A stretch of DNA of 64,000 nucleotides from Thiomicrorhabdus sp963677355 (GCA_963677355.2 CAXXXQ010000003.1:372001-436000); one strand, 5' to 3'; shown: positions 18,363-27,998, numbered from the stretch's first letter. Notes: generated by a model from the letters alone, not told the origin. Translations and numbers: made by a program.

Positions 18363-21059
18363 CTATGATGTCGTTAGTAGGTTCAACGAAATGGCCATGA
18401 CTTGAGGGTCTTCCTCCAATGGCACAACTTTGAAACCGAAGTTTTTCGCCAGCGTCAGCATTCCCTGATTTTCCGTCAGCACCTCACCTTCCATCTGATG
18501 CAGTCCTTTGGCCTTTGCATGCTTGATCAGGCTTTTCAGCAAGAGAGCGCCGACTCCTTTATGCTGGTAGTCGTCTCGGACGACAATCGCCATTTCGCAA
18601 GATTTACCGTCCGGGTTGGTGGTATAACGGGTAACCCCGATCTCGATGGTCTGTTCATGCTGGTCTTCGGTGGTGGCAATAAAGGCCATCTCCCGGTCGT
18701 AATCTATCTGGGTAAAACGGGATAACATTTCCGGCGTCAGGGTTTGCATGCTGTTCATAAAACGCAGGTAGCGGCTGCGGTCGGATAGGTTTTGCACAAA
18801 ATCCATTTCCATTTTGGCATCTTCCGGGCGGATCGGACGGATGATGATATTCAAGCCTTTGCGGGTTTCGATGGACTGGACCAGCTCGTTCGGATAAGGG
18901 TGTATCGCCATGTGTTGATAGGGTTTGTGATTCACCGGCAGAGATTTGACTACAATGCGTGCATCTACTGCCATGACGCCGTTCTCATCGGAGAACAACG
19001 GGTTGATGTCGAGCTCTTCAATTTCCGGTAGTTGCGCCACCATGTCGGATATACGGATCAACAAATCGATGATCGCTTCGTGATCCGCTTCGGGCAGCCC
19101 GCGGAACGCTTTGAGCATCTTCGATACCTTGGTGCGTTTAATCATTTTTTGAGCTAGAAAGCGGTTTAACGGCGGTAGGGCGACAGAGCGGTCATGAATG
19201 ACTTCCACCGTGGTGCCGCCGCTGCCGAAAGTGATGGCGGGACCAAATACCGGATCGCGAATGACGCCTACCAACAGTTCTCGAGCATGTGTATGTTTAA
19301 ACATCGGTTCGACCGTGGCACCCAGTAGAGTCGCTTCAGGATGTTCTTTAGCGATTTTGTCGAGCATATTGCCGTATTGTGTACGCACCTCTTGTACCGT
19401 ATGTAAATTCAGTTTGACGCCTCCAACATCGGACTTATGGGTCAGATCGGGCGAATTGATTTTCAGACTGACCGGAAAACCGATTGATTCGGCGGCCACC
19501 ATCGCTTGTGTCGGGTTGTTGACCTCAATCGCTTGGGTAATCGGAATACCGAAGGCGTGCATGACCGCACGAGTTTCTGCACCGCTCAACAAATTGCGGT
19601 GATCGGCTAGAACCGATTCGATAATGAAGCGGGCTCCTTGAGCGTCGGTACTCTGTTCGCACTGGTCGGCGGGAGCAGGAGTTTGCAGCAATAATGCTTG
19701 GTTTTGATGATAGGTCGATATAAAGTTAAAAGCTTCTACAGCCGCCTCGGGCGTCCGAAAAGTCGGGATGCCGGCTTCGCTGAATAGATGGCGAGCTTCT
19801 CTCACCAAAGAGTCGCCGAGCCAGGCGGTAAAAATCGGTTTATCCAAGCCGGCCTGTTCAACGTAATCGATAATCGCTTGGGCAATACCGCTCGGATCAC
19901 TCATGGCCTGAGGCGTCAGAATAATCAGGGTGCCGTCGTACTGATCGTCGTTTTGGCAGACCTTTAACGCTTGTATATAACGGTCGCTGGTGGCATCTCC
20001 CAAGATATCGATCGGGTTGCCGTGCGACCAATGTTCCGGCAGAAAAGCGTTGAAGGCTTGCAGGCTTTCGGCACTCAAATCTGGCAACTTTAAACCGAGT
20101 TCAGCCGCGCGGTCGGTTGCCATCACGCCCGGACCGCCGCCGTTGGTCAAGATGGCCAGCCGGTTGTTTTTTATTTTGATATTCTGAGTCAGAGATTTGG
20201 CGGCGGCGAAAAGTTGCGAGATCGAGTGTGCGCGAACCGCTCCGGAACGTTCTATCGCTGCATCGAAAACATCATCACCGCCAACCAAGGCACCGGTATG
20301 GGAAATCGCCGCTTTTGAACCTTCCGGCATGCGCCCGGATTTGAGAAGGATGACGGGTTTCATACGCGCGGCAGTTTTCAAGCCACTCATAAAACGTCGG
20401 GATTCGGAGACGCCTTCGATATAAAGCAGAATGCTTCTGGTTTTTGGATCAAGTGCCAAAAAGTCCAAAATCTCGCCAAAATCGATATCGGCGGCATCGC
20501 CGGTCGAAACCACTTGCGAAAAACCGATACCGTTCGCTTCCGCCCAATCGAGGATAGCGGTGCAGATGGCACCGGATTGCGAGACCAGCGCCAGATTGCC
20601 GGCCACCGCCTGGTTTTTGCTGAAGGTCGCGTTCAGGCCGATTTCCGGGCGGATAATGCCCAGACAGTTCGGACCAAGCAGGCGCATGCCATAGGTTTTG
20701 GCGGTTTCGGTCATTTTTTGTTGTAAACGTTTACCGGCTTCGTCTTCAAAACCGGCGGAAAGAATAATCGCGTTGGCGACCCCTTGTTCTCCGCAGGATT
20801 GGATGATAGCCGGTATGGTTTTAGCCGGCGTGGCGATAACCGCAAGGTCGGGAATCGCCGGCAATGCTTCGATATTTGGATAACAGACTTGATTTCGTAC
20901 TCGCTCATGCTTAGGATTAATGGGATAAATCTCGCCTTTAAAGCCAGCCGTCAGCAGATTGTCAAAGGCGTTCCCGCCAACGGAGTCTGGCGCTTCGCCA
21001 GCGCCAAATACAGCAATGCTTTTCGGCTTAAATAAGTTGGTAAGATAGTGCGGCCCCAT
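18363..21059 (-). CDS. pat: Protein lysine acetyltransferase Pat (acyl-CoA synthetase-GNAT fusion)
   Basis: An 898-residue fusion. The N-terminal CoA-binding and ligase-CoA domains of ADP-forming acyl-CoA synthetases come first ('FGAGEAPDSVGGNAFDNLLT'; 'ISHTGALVGGDDVFDAA', with the histidine of that motif present). An ATP-grasp region follows at about 480-700, and a GNAT acetyltransferase at about 735-890 ('VVRDDYQHKGVGALLLKSLI'). This is the Pat/PatZ/YfiQ architecture, which acetylates lysines and famously inactivates acetyl-CoA synthetase. A divergent deacetylase gene begins 25 bp away, so writer and eraser share one intergenic region. Confidence 0.92.
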   Translation of the reverse strand: MGPHYLTNLFKPKSIAVFGAGEAPDSVGGNAFDNLLTAGFKGEIYPINPKHERVRNQVCYPNIEALPAIPDLAVIATPAKTIPAIIQSCGEQGVANAIILSAGFEDEAGKRLQQKMTETAKTYGMRLLGPNCLGIIRPEIGLNATFSKNQAVAGNLALVSQSGAICTAILDWAEANGIGFSQVVSTGDAADIDFGEILDFLALDPKTRSILLYIEGVSESRRFMSGLKTAARMKPVILLKSGRMPEGSKAAISHTGALVGGDDVFDAAIERSGAVRAHSISQLFAAAKSLTQNIKIKNNRLAILTNGGGPGVMATDRAAELGLKLPDLSAESLQAFNAFLPEHWSHGNPIDILGDATSDRYIQALKVCQNDDQYDGTLIILTPQAMSDPSGIAQAIIDYVEQAGLDKPIFTAWLGDSLVREARHLFSEAGIPTFRTPEAAVEAFNFISTYHQNQALLLQTPAPADQCEQSTDAQGARFIIESVLADHRNLLSGAETRAVMHAFGIPITQAIEVNNPTQAMVAAESIGFPVSLKINSPDLTHKSDVGGVKLNLHTVQEVRTQYGNMLDKIAKEHPEATLLGATVEPMFKHTHARELLVGVIRDPVFGPAITFGSGGTTVEVIHDRSVALPPLNRFLAQKMIKRTKVSKMLKAFRGLPEADHEAIIDLLIRISDMVAQLPEIEELDINPLFSDENGVMAVDARIVVKSLPVNHKPYQHMAIHPYPNELVQSIETRKGLNIIIRPIRPEDAKMEMDFVQNLSDRSRYLRFMNSMQTLTPEMLSRFTQIDYDREMAFIATTEDQHEQTIEIGVTRYTTNPDGKSCEMAIVVRDDYQHKGVGALLLKSLIKHAKAKGLHQMEGEVLTENQGMLTLAKNFGFKVVPLEEDPQVMAISLNLLTTS

Positions 21060-21084
21060 GAAAACTCCTAGAGAGATATGACGA

Positions 21085-22008
21085 GTGAATTTATATATTA
21101 CAAGCGAAAAATGTAATTTGCATGATAACGGTAACTATCATCCAGAAACGGGCGAGCGAGTCAAACGAATTCAGGATCATTTGATCAGCAGCCAGCTTTA
21201 CGACTGGTTTTATCACGCCGAATCCCGCGCCGCAACCGATGAGGAGATTGCCCTGTTTCATGATCCGCAACTTATACGCTGGCTGGAAAAGCATACTCCC
21301 GAATCCGGTTCGGTGGAAGTGGTTGAGGATGTGCATCTGTGCAAAGATTCGGTACTGGCCGCCCGCCATGCCGTCGGGGCGGTTTTGGATGGCGTGGATG
21401 CGCTCCAACAGGGCAAGGCCAAACGGGTCTTTTGTAATGTTCGACCGCCGGGGCATCATGCCGAATACGCCGAATCTAAAGGGTTTTGTCTGCTCAATAA
21501 CGTTGCCATCGGTGCGGCCTATGCACTGGCCCGTTATGAGATCAATCGTGTCGCTATTGTCGACTTTGACGTGCATCACGGTAATGGTACCGAATGCTTC
21601 GTGCGTCGCGAGCCGCGTGCCTGGTTGGGTTCCAGTTTTGAACATCCGTTGTATCCGTTCTGCGAGGCGGAATCGGATATTGCGAACATGGTGAAAATGC
21701 CGCTGGCGAAATATTCGGGGCCGGACGATTTCAGACAAGTTTGGTCGGAAGTCGGCTTGCCGGCTCTGGAGGCTTTTGAACCGGATTTGATTCTGGTTTC
21801 GGCCGGTTTTGATGCCCACGCTTTGGACGCCATGAGTCATTTACAGTTGCATGAAGCCGATTACGTTTGGATTACCGAACAGCTGAACCATTTGGCTAAT
21901 CGGCTTTGCGACGGCAAAATCGTCTCGGTATTGGAAGGGGGCTACGATTTGGGGGCGCTTAGGGTCTCGGCGACGGAGCACATTAAAACTTTGTTTGAAC
22001 TGAGTTAG
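21085..22008 (+). CDS. Class II histone deacetylase-like amidohydrolase
   Basis: A 307-residue zinc deacetylase. All family motifs are present: 'RPPGHHAEY' (His-His charge relay), 'VDFDVHHGNGT' (Asp and His zinc ligands), 'VSAGFDAH' (second Asp ligand) and 'LEGGYDLGAL'. It is closest to bacterial HDAC/AcuC/acetylpolyamine amidohydrolase enzymes; substrates could be acetyl-lysine proteins or acetylpolyamines. The GTG at 21085 is the only start that keeps the conserved N-terminus. Divergence from pat supports protein deacetylation. Confidence 0.9.
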   Translation: MNLYITSEKCNLHDNGNYHPETGERVKRIQDHLISSQLYDWFYHAESRAATDEEIALFHDPQLIRWLEKHTPESGSVEVVEDVHLCKDSVLAARHAVGAVLDGVDALQQGKAKRVFCNVRPPGHHAEYAESKGFCLLNNVAIGAAYALARYEINRVAIVDFDVHHGNGTECFVRREPRAWLGSSFEHPLYPFCEAESDIANMVKMPLAKYSGPDDFRQVWSEVGLPALEAFEPDLILVSAGFDAHALDAMSHLQLHEADYVWITEQLNHLANRLCDGKIVSVLEGGYDLGALRVSATEHIKTLFELS

Positions 22009-22065
22009 TACGATTTACGCCGGGAGAAATCGAGATCGGAGTCTCGAAAAAATCTGTGCAAATAA

Positions 22066-22092
22066 AAACGCCATGAATGATTCATGGCGTTT
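22066..22092. terminator. Bidirectional rho-independent terminator
   Basis: A near-perfect palindrome (stem AAACGCCATGAAT and its complement around one central base) with a T-run on the right and an A-run on the left. It can end both the deacetylase transcript (plus) and nrdB (minus). Confidence 0.9.
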
Positions 22093-22121
22093 CTTTTTCT
22101 GGTTGAGTTAATACTCTGGGT

Positions 22122-23255
22122 TTATAGCGAGAAGTCGCTGAAATCAGCGGTATCAACCGACGAGTCAACCTGACCGACCAGATAAGAACTGATCTCCGAC
22201 TCTTGCGGCGCAACCTGAACATTGTCGCTCACCAGCCAGTTATTCATCCACGGCAGCGGGTTGCTGGTATTTTCAAAAATTGGCTCCAAACTCAAAGCTT
22301 TCAAGCGCACATTGGTAATGTATTCCACGTAATCTTTCAAAATGCTGGCGTTCAAACCGATCATCGAACCGTCTTTGAACAAATAATCCGCCCACTGTTT
22401 TTCTTGCTCGGCCGCTTCACGGAAGATCTGGTAAGTCATCTCCAGTTGCTCTTTGGCGATTTCCGCCATTTCCGGATCGTCCTTGCCGTCACGCAACATT
22501 TGAATCATGTTTTGCGTACCGGACAAGTGCAAAGCTTCATCTCGTGCAATCAGTTTGATGACCTTGGCGTTACCTTCCATCAATGAGCGTTCTGCGAACG
22601 AGAAGCTACAGGCGAACGAGACATAGAAACGGATCGCTTCCAATACATTGACCGATACTAGCGTCAGATACAGAGCGGTTTTGATTTTCTTGCGGAATTC
22701 GTCGTCTTTATCGATATCGATCTCGTTGGCGTACATGTGGTTGGTCAAGGCGATCAGTTCGTCATAGTGTTCGGTGACACTCACGGCACGTTTGGTAATT
22801 TCCTCGTTGGTGACAATATCGTCAAACACGATAGATGGATCCGAGACGATATTACGAATAATGTGTGTGTATGAACGGCTATGGATGGTTTCCGAGAACG
22901 ACCAGGTTTCAATCCAGGTTTCCAGCTCGGGAATCGATACCAATGGCAGTAACGCAACGTTCGGCGAGCGGCCTTGTACCGAATCCAGTAGAGTCTGGTA
23001 TTTCAGGTTACTGATAAAAATATGCTGTTCGTTTGCCGGTAGTTCGGCATAATCGCTGCGGTCGGTTGAAAGGTCAACCTCTTCAGGACGCCAGAAAAAA
23101 CTAAGCTGCTTTTCGATTAACTTTTCAAAAAATGGATATTTTTGTTGGTCATAGCGAGCGACATTGACATTTTGTCCAAAAAACATCGGCTCTTTCATTG
23201 CGTTGTTGTTTGCACGACAGAAAGTTGAATAGGTGTGTTTATCTTGGCAGCTCAT
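22122..23255 (-). CDS. nrdB: Ribonucleotide reductase class Ia, beta subunit
   Basis: A 377-residue diiron-tyrosyl radical subunit that supplies the radical for NDP reduction. It is strongly similar to E. coli NrdB. 'KEPMFFGQNVNVARYDQQKY' is near the start. 'SETIHSRSYTHI' holds the iron ligands Glu and His and the radical Tyr. 'ARDEALHLSGTQ' holds the later Glu/His ligands, and the end 'VDTADFSDFSL' is the NrdA-docking tail. It lies about 8 kb from nrdA instead of adjacent. A Fur-like palindrome lies 72-84 bp upstream. Confidence 0.97.
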   Translation of the reverse strand: MSCQDKHTYSTFCRANNNAMKEPMFFGQNVNVARYDQQKYPFFEKLIEKQLSFFWRPEEVDLSTDRSDYAELPANEQHIFISNLKYQTLLDSVQGRSPNVALLPLVSIPELETWIETWSFSETIHSRSYTHIIRNIVSDPSIVFDDIVTNEEITKRAVSVTEHYDELIALTNHMYANEIDIDKDDEFRKKIKTALYLTLVSVNVLEAIRFYVSFACSFSFAERSLMEGNAKVIKLIARDEALHLSGTQNMIQMLRDGKDDPEMAEIAKEQLEMTYQIFREAAEQEKQWADYLFKDGSMIGLNASILKDYVEYITNVRLKALSLEPIFENTSNPLPWMNNWLVSDNVQVAPQESEISSYLVGQVDSSVDTADFSDFSL

Positions 23256-23326
23256 AGTGTCCGGATTCCATAAAAAATAACCAAGCTATTTTAGTACAGA
23301 AATCTCAAGATGAATAGTATATTAAT

Positions 23327-23339
23327 GAGAATAATTCTC
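23327..23339. promoter_or_regulatory. Fur-like box upstream of nrdB
   Basis: A 6-1-6 palindrome GAGAATAATTCTC (extended TGAGAAT-A-ATTCTCT) matches the Fur 7-1-7 pattern. It sits 72-84 bp before the nrdB start and about 135 bp before the divergent receiver-like gene, so either could be the target. Confidence 0.55.
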
Positions 23340-23473
23340 TTTTGTAAACTATGAAGATGAAAATGTTTTACTTTCTTTGAATATGATCCGTGATAGATGA
23401 TAATGAAGTTATAAATTTAATGAACTTTGTATACTTCATTTGCAAATAAAGAGGTAGAAGTAAGAGGTAAGTT

Positions 23474-23941
23474 TTGGCGTTTAAAGACAAGTTAATCTGG
23501 TTGAAAGGCAAAAAAATAGCGGTATGTGAACCGGATGAAACCCGTTTTGCCGAGATAAAACTATTTCTTGAGCATTACCATATTGAGGTCACCGGACTGA
23601 ACAGTGCGGAAGCAATGTCAGCCGATCTGCAACAGCGTCGTTATGCCACTCATCGGGTATTTTTTGCCGTTTTTATCAATTACGAACTGGCCGAACAGAT
23701 GGAGCCTGCCTGGCGTGAAGTAACAACGGTGAACCCGAAGCTATTAAAGACACCGATGGTTCTAATGGTCTCTGAAACTCAATTAAAGGATGGACAGGCA
23801 CTGATTGACACGGGTTATTTTCGCTATACCTTAACCTATCCGATATCAGCGTCAGACCTATTAAGAGTCTTAAGACGATTAAATCGCTGGAATGCAATCC
23901 GCGGCGATATCAGTCCGACGGCCACGTTGGATAAACCCTAA
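23474..23941 (+). CDS. Receiver-like protein lacking the phosphorylation site
   Basis: A 155-residue protein with response-regulator topology: 'KIAVCEPDETRFAEIKLFLE' (first strand and helix), 'VFFAVFINYELAE' (third strand), 'TPMVLMVSE' (fourth) and 'YTLTYPISASDLLRVLRRL' (fifth strand and last helix). The usual phospho-Asp position reads Asn and the conserved Lys-Pro reads Tyr-Pro, so it is probably a phosphorylation-independent pseudo-receiver. The start is TTG at 23474 after AGAGGT. It is convergent with uup (4 bp gap). Partners unknown. Confidence 0.65.
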   Translation: MAFKDKLIWLKGKKIAVCEPDETRFAEIKLFLEHYHIEVTGLNSAEAMSADLQQRRYATHRVFFAVFINYELAEQMEPAWREVTTVNPKLLKTPMVLMVSETQLKDGQALIDTGYFRYTLTYPISASDLLRVLRRLNRWNAIRGDISPTATLDKP

Positions 23942-23945
23942 CGGT

Positions 23946-25892
23946 TTAATCGCCCATTACCATCGATTCCAGTTCTTCCCAGCGTTCAAACGCGCTTTCC
24001 AGTTCAGCTTCTTTATCGCTTAGTTGAGTTAAGGTCGCTTGTACTATACGCTCTTCCTTCTGATAGAAATCCGCTGCCAAAATTTGATTATTGAGCGCTT
24101 CCAGTTCGGTTTCCAGTTGTTCGATCTGTTCCGGCAGGGCGTCATATTCACGCTGATCTTTATAACTCAACTTTTTCGGTTTTTTGGCGACGGTTGCTGG
24201 AGCTGGTGTCCCAACTTCTTCTGCAGCCGCTTCGCTGTTTTCCTGCGGCTTGTCTACTGTTTTGCTTGCCGCTGATTTTGACGGATTTTTATAGTGCTCC
24301 GGACGTTGACGCAACCAGTCATCATAGCCGCCAACGTACTCATTGACTTCACCCGGTGCGTCAAATACCAGCGAGCTGGTGCAGACATGGTTGAGGAAAG
24401 CACGGTCGTGGCTGACGATCAATACCGTACCTTGATAATTCATCAGTAACTCTTCAAGTAATTCCAGCGTTTCGACATCGAGATCGTTGGTCGGTTCGTC
24501 GAGAATCAACAAGTTGGAAGGTTTACAAAATACGCGAGCCAGCAATAGACGATTGCGTTCTCCACCGGACAAAGCCTTGACCGGTTGGCGGGCGCGATCC
24601 GGACTGAACAGGAAATCGGACAGATAGCTCATCACGTGTTTGCGTTGACCGTTGATTTCGACATGGTCGCTCTCTTCGAGCACACTTTCCACGACCGCTT
24701 TCTCTTCGTCCAATTGGGCGCGGTGCTGGTCAAAATAGGCGATGTCGAGATTGGTGCCCAGTTTGACCTGCCCCGAATCCGGCTGCTGTTTGCCGAGTAA
24801 CAGGCTGATCAAGGTTGATTTACCGCAACCGTTTTCACCGATAATACCGACCTTGTCACCGCGCACAATCAGTGTGCTCAGGTTGTTGACGATCGGCTTA
24901 TCGGGCCAGCCAAAACTGAGGTCGCTGATTTCAATGACCTGTTTCCCGGAAATATCTGAAGTGTTGACTTGCAGATTGGCGGTACCCTGTTGGCTACGGC
25001 GCGCTTTATGTTGTTCTCTGAGTTTTTCTAGTGCACGCACCCGGCCTTCATTACGGGTACGACGCGCTTTGATACCTTGGCGAATCCAGGCTTCTTCCTG
25101 GGCAAGTTTCTTGTCGAATTCGGCATTTTGTTTGGCTTGGGCGTCAAGGAAATCGGCTTTGCGCTGCAAGTAGGTATGGTAGTCGCACTGCCAGTTGCTG
25201 AGGTGGCCGCGGTCAAGGTCGATGATACGAGTTGCCAAAGCCTGTAGGAAAGCACGGTCGTGGGTAATGAACACCAGCGAGCAGCGAATGTTCTTTAGAA
25301 ACCCTTCCAGCCATTGAATGGACGGGATATCCAAGTGGTTAGTCGGTTCGTCCAGAAGCAGTACGTCCGGATTCTGAACCAGCGCCTGAGCCAGCAGGAC
25401 TCGGCGTTTCATTCCGCCCGACAGAGTCGAGAACTCGCTGTCAGCCGGTAGTCCTAGTTTGGAGATCACGGTATCGACGCTCTGTTTGAGATCCCAACCG
25501 TTTTTGGCTTCCAGTTCTTGCTGGGTCTCGGTAAAGGCTTCCAGAACGGCTTCGCTGTAGTTTTGCTCCAGCTGCATACTCAACTGATGGAACTTTTCCA
25601 GTAGCTCACCTAGATTACCCATTCCTTGGGCAATGACGTGAAATACGCTGCCGGTAGTATCGTGTGGCACTTCCTGCTGGAGTTTGGCGATTTTCAAGCC
25701 ATCCTGCAAAATACGGGTGCCGCTGTCCTGCGGAATCAAGCCTTCGATGACTTTCAACAGGGTGGATTTACCTTCTCCGTTGCGCCCGACGATACAGACT
25801 CGCTCGTTGGCTTCAAGTTGGAAGTTGATTTTGTTGAGTAGCGGAGCGGCTCCAAAACTAAGGGAAAGGTCGCGTAAAAATAGTAGTGCCAT
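23946..25892 (-). CDS. uup: ABC-F family ATPase Uup
   Basis: A 648-residue soluble protein with two ABC domains: Walker A 'GRNGEGKST' and 'GENGCGKST', signatures 'LSGGMKRRVLLAQAL' and 'LSGGERNRLLLARVF'. A linker lies between them, and a C-terminal coiled coil is rich in Glu/Gln (about 570-648). This matches Uup, a ribosome-associated ABC-F protein that also affects replication fork and transposon behaviour in E. coli. There is no membrane domain and no transporter context. Confidence 0.93.
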   Translation of the reverse strand: MALLFLRDLSLSFGAAPLLNKINFQLEANERVCIVGRNGEGKSTLLKVIEGLIPQDSGTRILQDGLKIAKLQQEVPHDTTGSVFHVIAQGMGNLGELLEKFHQLSMQLEQNYSEAVLEAFTETQQELEAKNGWDLKQSVDTVISKLGLPADSEFSTLSGGMKRRVLLAQALVQNPDVLLLDEPTNHLDIPSIQWLEGFLKNIRCSLVFITHDRAFLQALATRIIDLDRGHLSNWQCDYHTYLQRKADFLDAQAKQNAEFDKKLAQEEAWIRQGIKARRTRNEGRVRALEKLREQHKARRSQQGTANLQVNTSDISGKQVIEISDLSFGWPDKPIVNNLSTLIVRGDKVGIIGENGCGKSTLISLLLGKQQPDSGQVKLGTNLDIAYFDQHRAQLDEEKAVVESVLEESDHVEINGQRKHVMSYLSDFLFSPDRARQPVKALSGGERNRLLLARVFCKPSNLLILDEPTNDLDVETLELLEELLMNYQGTVLIVSHDRAFLNHVCTSSLVFDAPGEVNEYVGGYDDWLRQRPEHYKNPSKSAASKTVDKPQENSEAAAEEVGTPAPATVAKKPKKLSYKDQREYDALPEQIEQLETELEALNNQILAADFYQKEERIVQATLTQLSDKEAELESAFERWEELESMVMGD

Positions 25893-25942
25893 GCAGTGAA
25901 TCTGTTCCGAGTTGTATCAATTAAGTTCAGTCGTAAGTGCCG

Positions 25943-26668
25943 TTAATCCAGTTTAACGATTTCCAGAATAAGGTTCTGACTGGATTGGATATTATAACGA
26001 TTCAGCTGGCAGCTATGCAGGTCATCGCATTGGTGCTGCCAAAAGCCTAAGACCTGTGCGGTCTCTTCGGTTGGAATCGGTTTGCCGTTGGCCTGCTTAT
26101 CCCATTGGTACCAGAGATTGAAAACCAATAACCCGGGTGAACCGATACTTTTCCAGAGCGCCTCTTGGAAAGACAAACGACTCATGCCGGAAGGCAAGCC
26201 ATCGGCATCGAAAATATCGATGATGACCGCATCATAGGGGTGTTGATTGTCCTCGACAAACTCGATAGCGTCGCCTTGCACCACCTCGATTTCGGGTTCA
26301 TCCGGCAGTTGGAAGAAACGGTAGGCACAATCGATCACGGCTTGGCGGAGTTCAACCACCGTCATTTGCAGGTTAGGGTGATTGTGAAATAGATGGTGCG
26401 CCATAGAACCGCCACCCATGCCCAGCATCAGTACCCGAAAAGCGGAGCGTTTTTTATTGCCATTGATATGCCGTTCGGCAAACTCCAGTACGCGCTCGAC
26501 AATCTTTTCCTGATATTCAAAGTTTAGGGTCATCGGCGCGTTGTGATACAAACAACTCTGTTCTATCGGCGAGTCAAAATAGAGTTTGCGGGTGACCCGG
26601 TTATCGACCACTTCAATCAGTCCGTATTCGTCACGAACGCTGTGAATAATCATGCCGTCGTATTTCAT
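25943..26668 (-). CDS. Spermidine synthase-like methyltransferase-fold protein
   Basis: A 241-residue protein with the spermidine-synthase fold: 'VLMLGMGGGSMAHHLF' (SAM-binding loop), 'MTVVELRQAVIDCAYRFF' and 'PYDAVIIDIFDADGLPS'. The tetramer and putrescine motifs of genuine SpeE are weak, so it could act on another amine. The ATG at 26668 overlaps the upstream thioredoxin stop (ATGA), giving translational coupling; a longer frame would run through that gene. Confidence 0.8.
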   Translation of the reverse strand: MKYDGMIIHSVRDEYGLIEVVDNRVTRKLYFDSPIEQSCLYHNAPMTLNFEYQEKIVERVLEFAERHINGNKKRSAFRVLMLGMGGGSMAHHLFHNHPNLQMTVVELRQAVIDCAYRFFQLPDEPEIEVVQGDAIEFVEDNQHPYDAVIIDIFDADGLPSGMSRLSFQEALWKSIGSPGLLVFNLWYQWDKQANGKPIPTEETAQVLGFWQHQCDDLHSCQLNRYNIQSSQNLILEIVKLD

Positions 26669-27234
26669 GAAGCCCGATCCGCTTGCGTCAGTCCGGCCCA
26701 CCAGAGTCTAAGGCGCAGCCCGAATGAGGTGGTGAAACCGACTTCCACAAAAGCGATATTGCCGTTCGGATCAATAATGAAATCGGCCGGCACCGCCTTG
26801 GCACCGAAGGTTTTCAACCATTCGCCTTGCAGGTCGTTAACGATGATGTCAGGGTTCATTTCGTGTTGTTGAGCATAGCTTAACAGTTGTTCATCATCCG
26901 CCGACTGGGTGGCGATATTAATGACTGCATAATCTTCGGAAACAGACTCGATTCCGCCCTTGCTGACCTCGCAAATCGGACACCAAGTTGCCCAAATATG
27001 CACCAGAACCGGCTGTCCCTGTTGAGTCAGTGCTTGCAGGTCGATCGCTTTTCCGGTAATCGAAGTCACTTGCATTTTGGGCGCCTGTCCTTGTAAAACC
27101 TCACCCTGCATAAAAGGTCTGACGGCTAAATAAACAGCGATGACAAACAGGACGGTCAGCAGGTTCTTGAACCAGTTGGTTTGCCAGAATTTTGGTTTTT
27201 CAGGTGTTTCCGAGGGCGTCTTGGATTGTGGCAT
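26665..27234 (-). CDS. TlpA/ScsD-like membrane-anchored thioredoxin
   Basis: A 189-residue protein with one N-terminal transmembrane anchor (residues 22-42) and a periplasmic thioredoxin fold. The active site is 'WATWCPIC' (CPIC), and the cis-Pro loop is 'KAVPADFIIDPNG'. Family members are disulfide reductases or oxidases working with DsbD-type donors. The closing residues are translationally coupled to the spermidine-synthase-like gene. Confidence 0.87.
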   Translation of the reverse strand: MPQSKTPSETPEKPKFWQTNWFKNLLTVLFVIAVYLAVRPFMQGEVLQGQAPKMQVTSITGKAIDLQALTQQGQPVLVHIWATWCPICEVSKGGIESVSEDYAVINIATQSADDEQLLSYAQQHEMNPDIIVNDLQGEWLKTFGAKAVPADFIIDPNGNIAFVEVGFTTSFGLRLRLWWAGLTQADRAS

Positions 27235-27368
27235 GGGTCTGAAAGGCTCCGAGTTTTATGCTGATATCGGCCAGAAAATAGAGTTCTTTTTTAGATAACC
27301 GAAGTAGCAAAATCGCTATGCTAGAATAGCGCCCATTATATGATGATTACGATTGAAGGACAGCGAAA

Positions 27369-27998
27369 ATGGAAGCGAAGTTTTGGCATGATATGTGGGA
27401 TAGCGGTGTAGTCGGGTTTCACTTACCCGACGTGAACGCTTATTTGAAAAAGCATTGGTCGAAGCTGAATTTACAGGGACAGGAATCGGTTCTGGTTCCG
27501 TTGTGCGGCAAAACGCTGGATATGGTCTGGCTGGCGCAGCAGGGTCATGAGGTGCTGGGTGTGGAACTGAGCCAGAAGGCGTTAGATGAATTTTTGCAGG
27601 AAAATGGGCTGGAAGCCAAACCGCATAGCACGGACAAACACTGCGGTTATCGACTGCCTTCTATGACCCTATTGTGCGGTGACTTTTTTCATATCGATGC
27701 CGAGCAGTGCCAAGATATTGCCGTGGTTTATGACCGTGCCGCTCTGGTGGCCTTGCCTCCTGAAATGCGCCAACAGTATGTTCGGCATTTGAACGAGATC
27801 TTACCGCAAGGCAGCAAGACTTTACTGGTCACCATGGAATACGACCAGTCGAAATTGCAGGGGCCGCCTTTTTCAGTTGAAGAAAAAGAGGTGTTGGCCT
27901 TATTTGCGCATTGCAAAAAAATCGACAAGCTTGAGCAGGTGCCGTTTGTCCGCAAAGGGGTCGATGCGGTTGAAAAGGTTTTTCTAATCGAAGCCTAA
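27369..27998 (+). CDS. tpm: Thiopurine S-methyltransferase
   Basis: A 209-residue SAM-dependent methyltransferase matching bacterial Tpm throughout: 'FWHDMWDSGVVGFHLPDVN', 'VLVPLCGKTLDMVWLAQQG', 'HEVLGVELS' and 'VYDRAALVALPPEMRQQYV'. Bacterial enzymes methylate thiopurines and also selenium or tellurium oxyanions. It is monocistronic; the upstream space holds a TAGAAT-like -10 near 27331. Confidence 0.95.
   Translation: MEAKFWHDMWDSGVVGFHLPDVNAYLKKHWSKLNLQGQESVLVPLCGKTLDMVWLAQQGHEVLGVELSQKALDEFLQENGLEAKPHSTDKHCGYRLPSMTLLCGDFFHIDAEQCQDIAVVYDRAALVALPPEMRQQYVRHLNEILPQGSKTLLVTMEYDQSKLQGPPFSVEEKEVLALFAHCKKIDKLEQVPFVRKGVDAVEKVFLIEA

Noticed and set aside
21091..21840. Long minus-strand frame under the deacetylase gene
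   Set aside because: It is the antisense shadow of a gene with all family motifs, and its translation resembles no protein.
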